DNA of 64,000 nt from Rhizobium pisi (GTDB lineage Bacteria; Pseudomonadota; Alphaproteobacteria; Rhizobiales; Rhizobiaceae): positions 1 through 64,000 of the forward strand of contig NZ_RJJT01000002.1 of assembly GCF_003938655.1 (NCBI RefSeq). The letters are read 5' to 3'. A program made the translations under genes and the position numbers. How positions within the stretch are numbered: the first letter of the stretch is position 1; the number at the start of each line of letters is the position of its first letter. The notes under the pieces were generated by a model that worked only from the letters and a program-made list of their open reading frames with translations, was not told where the DNA came from and did not search any database. This document shows positions 61,194 to 64,000 of this stretch, piece after piece.

Positions 61194-61538
61194 CCCCTGC
61201 CCCAAGTACTGTGACGATCTTAATTCTGCCGGATCAACTCTTCCGCCCTGTCGGCCGCCAAATATTTCGCAGGTGCGAAAAGTCGCATTTGAAATATTTT
61301 AGCCGAGCACAATTAAGAAATTCTTCGTTCTCCCCTTAATTTTCGTGGGTCGCCACGACCCTTTCACCTTGCAGGAGGATTGTACTCATCGGGTGCGCAG
61401 TTTCTGATCCGGCAGGACGAAAGGAACGAAATCCGGATGAGGCAGTTAGCCCAAGAAGCGGCACCCCCTTCGGCGGCCGATGACGACGTGCGCCCAAGGA
61501 GCATGACCTACCTATCAATCGACGGGTGAAGGTGATCC
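61194..61538. other. Intergenic stretch between chemoreceptor and pcm
   Basis: About 345 bp holding both divergent promoters. AT-rich blocks (61258-61340) mark likely promoters. A small hairpin, GGGTCGCCACGACCC (61349-61363), is followed by TTT. A minus-strand mini-frame ending MSTILLQGERVVATHEN is present but unsupported. Confidence 0.4.
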
Positions 61539-62225
61539 ATGGATATGACGCGCATCCGAGATCGCATGGTGGAGCACCTTGTGACGCACCGTGGCATTCG
61601 CGATCCCGGCGTTATCAGGGCGATGGGCACGGTGCCGCGCGAAAAATTTGTCGATCCGGGATTCGAGGAGTACGCCTATGAAGATGCGCCGCTTTCGATC
61701 GGCGATGGCCAGACCATTTCGCAGCCGTTCATCGTGGCCCTGATGATCGAAAAGGCCGATCTGGATGCCGATGACAAGGTGCTCGAGGTCGGAACGGGCT
61801 CTGGCTACGCTTCAGCGCTCATCAGCCACATCGCAATGTACGTCTATTCCATCGAGCGTCATGAACGGCTGGCGCTCCAGGCAAGGGAGCGGTTCGAGAA
61901 GCTCGGATACGGCAATATCGACGTTCGCGTGGGCGATGGCAGCAAGGGCTGGGCGGAAGCCGCTCCCTTCGATGCTATCATCGTTTCCGCAGGCGCTCCT
62001 GAAGTGCCGGGCGCCCTGAAAGAACAGCTGGGTCCGGGAGGGCGGCTTATCATCCCCGTCGGCTGCAGCGACGCGCAGCGTCTGAAGCGCATCACGCGCA
62101 CCGCAGCCGCTACCTTCGAGGAAGAAGATCTCGGCGGCGTAGTCTTCGTTCCCTTGATCGGCGAAGACGCCTGGACCGCTGCACATCCGATGTATACGGC
62201 CACGGCCCCGAGGAAAAACAAATGA
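61539..62225 (+). CDS. pcm: Protein-L-isoaspartate O-methyltransferase
   Basis: A 228-residue class I methyltransferase that repairs isoaspartyl residues. Family motifs: VPREKFVDP, the substrate-binding ISQPFIVALM, SAM motif I KVLEVGTGSGYASALIS, the acidic YSIERHERLA, DVRVGDGSKGWAEAAPFDAI IVSAGAPEVP and GGRLIIPVG. Length and motifs are complete. The ATG at 61539 follows GGTGAAGGTGATCC. A micro-frame overlaps its stop. Confidence 0.95.
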   Translation: MDMTRIRDRMVEHLVTHRGIRDPGVIRAMGTVPREKFVDPGFEEYAYEDAPLSIGDGQTISQPFIVALMIEKADLDADDKVLEVGTGSGYASALISHIAMYVYSIERHERLALQARERFEKLGYGNIDVRVGDGSKGWAEAAPFDAIIVSAGAPEVPGALKEQLGPGGRLIIPVGCSDAQRLKRITRTAAATFEEEDLGGVVFVPLIGEDAWTAAHPMYTATAPRKNK

Positions 62226-62329
62226 ACCAGTCGCTCTCGCAGAGCTACGAGCGCCTATGCCCCGATTGCGGAAAACCGCGGTTTCTTCTCGATCTCAAAG
62301 CCGACGAAAGGGACGCTGTAGCGTTTTGA
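62222..62329 (+). CDS. Micro-protein with a CPDCG motif overlapping pcm
   Basis: A 35-codon frame, MNQSLSQSYERLCPDCGKPR FLLDLKADERDAVAF, whose ATG overlaps the pcm TGA (ATGA). CPDCG is half of a zinc-ribbon; no second Cys pair follows, so the piece may be a truncated zinc-ribbon protein. Translational coupling makes expression plausible. Confidence 0.35.
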   Translation: MNQSLSQSYERLCPDCGKPRFLLDLKADERDAVAF

Positions 62330-62362
62330 ATTGCTGTCCGAATTCATCTCAGAAATTGCATC

Positions 62363-63127
62363 TCAGAAGGAGAGATCAAGCACCTTGCCCTCGAACAGGC
62401 GGTCCCGGGAGCCTTCGAGATGCGCCTTCATCAGCCTTTGCGCGTCATCGGGCCGGCCGTCGGCGATCGCCTTGTAGATGGCATTGTGCTCTTCGTAGAC
62501 CTGTTCCAGCCCTTGGCGGGGGCCAAGCAGGGAGAGGCCGTGAAGATGCATTCCGACGGCGATATGAGCTTTCAGCGCATCGATCGAGGCGGTGTAATAA
62601 TGGTTGTTGGCAGCCTCCGTCACCGCGCGGTGGAAAATGAAGTCGGCGTCGGTGCGGTGAAGCTGATGGCTCGTTGCCTCGCGCAGATCCGCCAGCGCGC
62701 TGGCAATCTTCTGAATCGCCTGCTCATTGCGGCGCTTGGCGGCGAAATAGGCGGCCGCCGGCTCGATCGTCAGGCGGAATTCGTAACAGCGCTGGATATC
62801 GGCGATCGTCTTGACCGGCGAATAAGCAAGCTGCGTGGTCGGCGATCCGTGCGCGCTGACGAAGGTGCCGGCGCCTTGCCGAGCATAGACCATGCCCTGG
62901 TCGCGCAGGCGCGCCAGCGCATCGCGGACGATCGGCCTGGACACACCGAGCATCGAGGCAAGCTCATGCTCGCCGGGAAGACGTGAATCCGGCGGATAGT
63001 TTCCGCCACGGATACGCTCGAGCAACTGGTCGAAGACGCGATCGACCAGCTTGACGGCCTTGCCGCGTTCGGGCTTGCCCGGCGGGCCGGCTTCCGCGTT
63101 CAAAGAGTCGCCATTCACTTCAACCAC
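62363..63127 (-). CDS. FadR-family GntR regulator
   Basis: A 254-residue regulator: winged helix VFDQLLERIRGGNYPPDSRL PGEHELASMLGVSRPIVRDA LARL (residues ~30-95) and an FCD ligand domain with metal-ligand candidates DADFIFHRAV, HIAVGMHLHG and EEHNAIYKAI. It lies 24 nt after the four-carbon sugar-acid kinase gene in the same direction and probably regulates that pathway. The long disordered N-terminus (first ~25 residues) leaves the start slightly uncertain. Confidence 0.9.
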   Translation of the reverse strand: MVEVNGDSLNAEAGPPGKPERGKAVKLVDRVFDQLLERIRGGNYPPDSRLPGEHELASMLGVSRPIVRDALARLRDQGMVYARQGAGTFVSAHGSPTTQLAYSPVKTIADIQRCYEFRLTIEPAAAYFAAKRRNEQAIQKIASALADLREATSHQLHRTDADFIFHRAVTEAANNHYYTASIDALKAHIAVGMHLHGLSLLGPRQGLEQVYEEHNAIYKAIADGRPDDAQRLMKAHLEGSRDRLFEGKVLDLSF

Positions 63128-63151
63128 GTCATTCTCCCCGACGGTATCTTA

Positions 63152-64000
63152 CTATGCCGCCTGATTCCGAAGAACCAGTTTTAGCAAACTATCGGGCTTG
63201 CCGAAGCCCCCCGACTTGAGGGCGCACCGAAAATGCCGCCCGTCTTTGGCCGTAACATCGAACCAAGGAATACCGGCCTCGATCTCGCCCTTCGGCGCCA
63301 CCACCCGGATGTTAAGCGCCTGGAACACCGCAAGCGCCGTATCGCCGCCGCCGACCATCAGCATGTCGGGCCTCGTGTCGTCGATGACCGCTTTGACGCC
63401 CGCCGCAAAGCGCTGGGCGACAAGGCCTGAATCGGCCGCCATGTCGCCGGTGCAACGCAGCAGCACCGGCAGCGCCAGGCCCTCCCCGCATTCGATCTCG
63501 CCCGACGGCGCGTCCACCACCACACGCAAGGTACCGGAGGCCTCGAGGCGGCTCATCTGGGCGGCGGTTATCGGATCGCGCGAGCCGAAGGCAAACAGCG
63601 TGCGCGGGCTTGCCACAAATTCCGTGACTGGCCGCCCCGCTTCGCCAAGCCGGCGGGCAAGTGCTGCGCCGAGACCACGTGCACCGACGGCAAGCGTCCT
63701 CAGCCAGTCATGACCGTCGACGATCTGGTCGAGGTCTATATCGTCCTCGGCATCGGCAACGACAACATTGTCCCTGCTGCCCTTGAACAGGTCGGCGATC
63801 CGCAGCGGTTTGGCGACCCCACGGCCGACGACGCAGCCTCGGTAGGTCACGCGTTCCTGATCAGGAATGGCGGGCGCCACGAGGATCGTCTCCAGACCAA
63901 GCGCCTCCGCCAGCGCCAGGCTTTCCGCTGCGACATTGCCCTTCAGCCGGGAGTCGATCTTCTTCATGACGACGGCGGGCTTGGCGCCACGAAGGACCTC
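63152..64000 (-). CDS. Four-carbon acid sugar kinase (DUF1537/OtnK family), partial at right edge
   Basis: The 283 visible codons cover most of the N-terminal domain's second part and the whole C-terminal nucleotide-binding domain: KKIDSRLKGN (substrate-binding Lys/Asp/Arg), GARGLGAALARRLGE, and GGGDTALAVFQALNIRVVAP KGEIEAGIPW with FRCALKSGGFGKPDSLL. This matches the OtnK/DtnK/YgbK kinase family that phosphorylates C4 sugar acids such as erythronate. The frame is open through position 64000, so the N-terminus is outside the window. Confidence 0.9.
   Translation of the reverse strand, partial: EVLRGAKPAVVMKKIDSRLKGNVAAESLALAEALGLETILVAPAIPDQERVTYRGCVVGRGVAKPLRIADLFKGSRDNVVVADAEDDIDLDQIVDGHDWLRTLAVGARGLGAALARRLGEAGRPVTEFVASPRTLFAFGSRDPITAAQMSRLEASGTLRVVVDAPSGEIECGEGLALPVLLRCTGDMAADSGLVAQRFAAGVKAVIDDTRPDMLMVGGGDTALAVFQALNIRVVAPKGEIEAGIPWFDVTAKDGRHFRCALKSGGFGKPDSLLKLVLRNQAA

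Noticed and set aside
1..64000. CRISPR array, tRNA or rRNA genes, complete insertion sequences, replication genes (repABC)
   Set aside because: I looked for regular spaced repeats, cloverleaf segments, transposase motifs and RepA/B/C proteins and saw none I could support; gene remnants occur without terminal inverted repeats.

Overview
The window reads as part of a large conjugative plasmid of a Rhizobium-type alphaproteobacterium. The evidence is a TraA/TraCDG DNA-processing block, a Q-type oriT, a VirB type IV secretion operon beside an RctA-like repressor, several plasmid-typical families (DUF736, DUF1173, ArdC, DUF3072), and long GC-rich catabolic operons with ABC transporters.

Left part (1-22.8 kb): the conjugation backbone. 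The 5' end of traA and an oriT face traC-traD-traG. Then follows an accessory stretch (2.9-11.5 kb) holding DUF736, DUF1173, ArdC, DUF3072 and hipBA between many broken gene pieces (DUF2493, WGR, DUF4143, a sugar ABC ATPase, a dehydrogenase). The complete virB1-virB11 operon, with an EexN-like lipoprotein, lies on the minus strand from 21.6 to 11.5 kb, with a small winged-helix regulator (probable rctA) divergent from it. virB8 carries an in-frame ochre codon. The traC, DUF1173 and virB promoters share a related ~30-bp box, which suggests one regulator controls all three.

Middle (23.0-29.7 kb): a six-gene minus-strand operon with overlapping or nearly touching genes. It encodes a GGDEF-EAL protein, a degenerate ATPase-like regulator, an unusual STAS-methyltransferase fusion, a membrane-bound SpoIIE-type phosphatase, an intact slr1658/SiaB-like ATPase and an slr1659-like STAS protein. 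It looks like a partner-switching circuit related to SiaABCD with a methyltransferase added, and is the best candidate here for an undescribed system.

Right part (30-64 kb): catabolism and respiration. A sugar ABC transporter with an SMP-30 lactonase is divergent from a soluble GAF histidine kinase and a response regulator. Then come a glutathione transferase, a broken WGR gene and a ParDE-type toxin-antitoxin pair. A FadR-controlled oligopeptide-type ABC operon contains two DapA-family enzymes. A dienelactone-hydrolase-like gene is followed by an amine catabolic unit (copper amine oxidase, a 57-residue peptide, an APC permease, a divergent AraC regulator). A CoxMNOP-like cytochrome oxidase with its own cytochrome c, a chemoreceptor, pcm, a second FadR regulator and a partial four-carbon-sugar-acid kinase complete the window.
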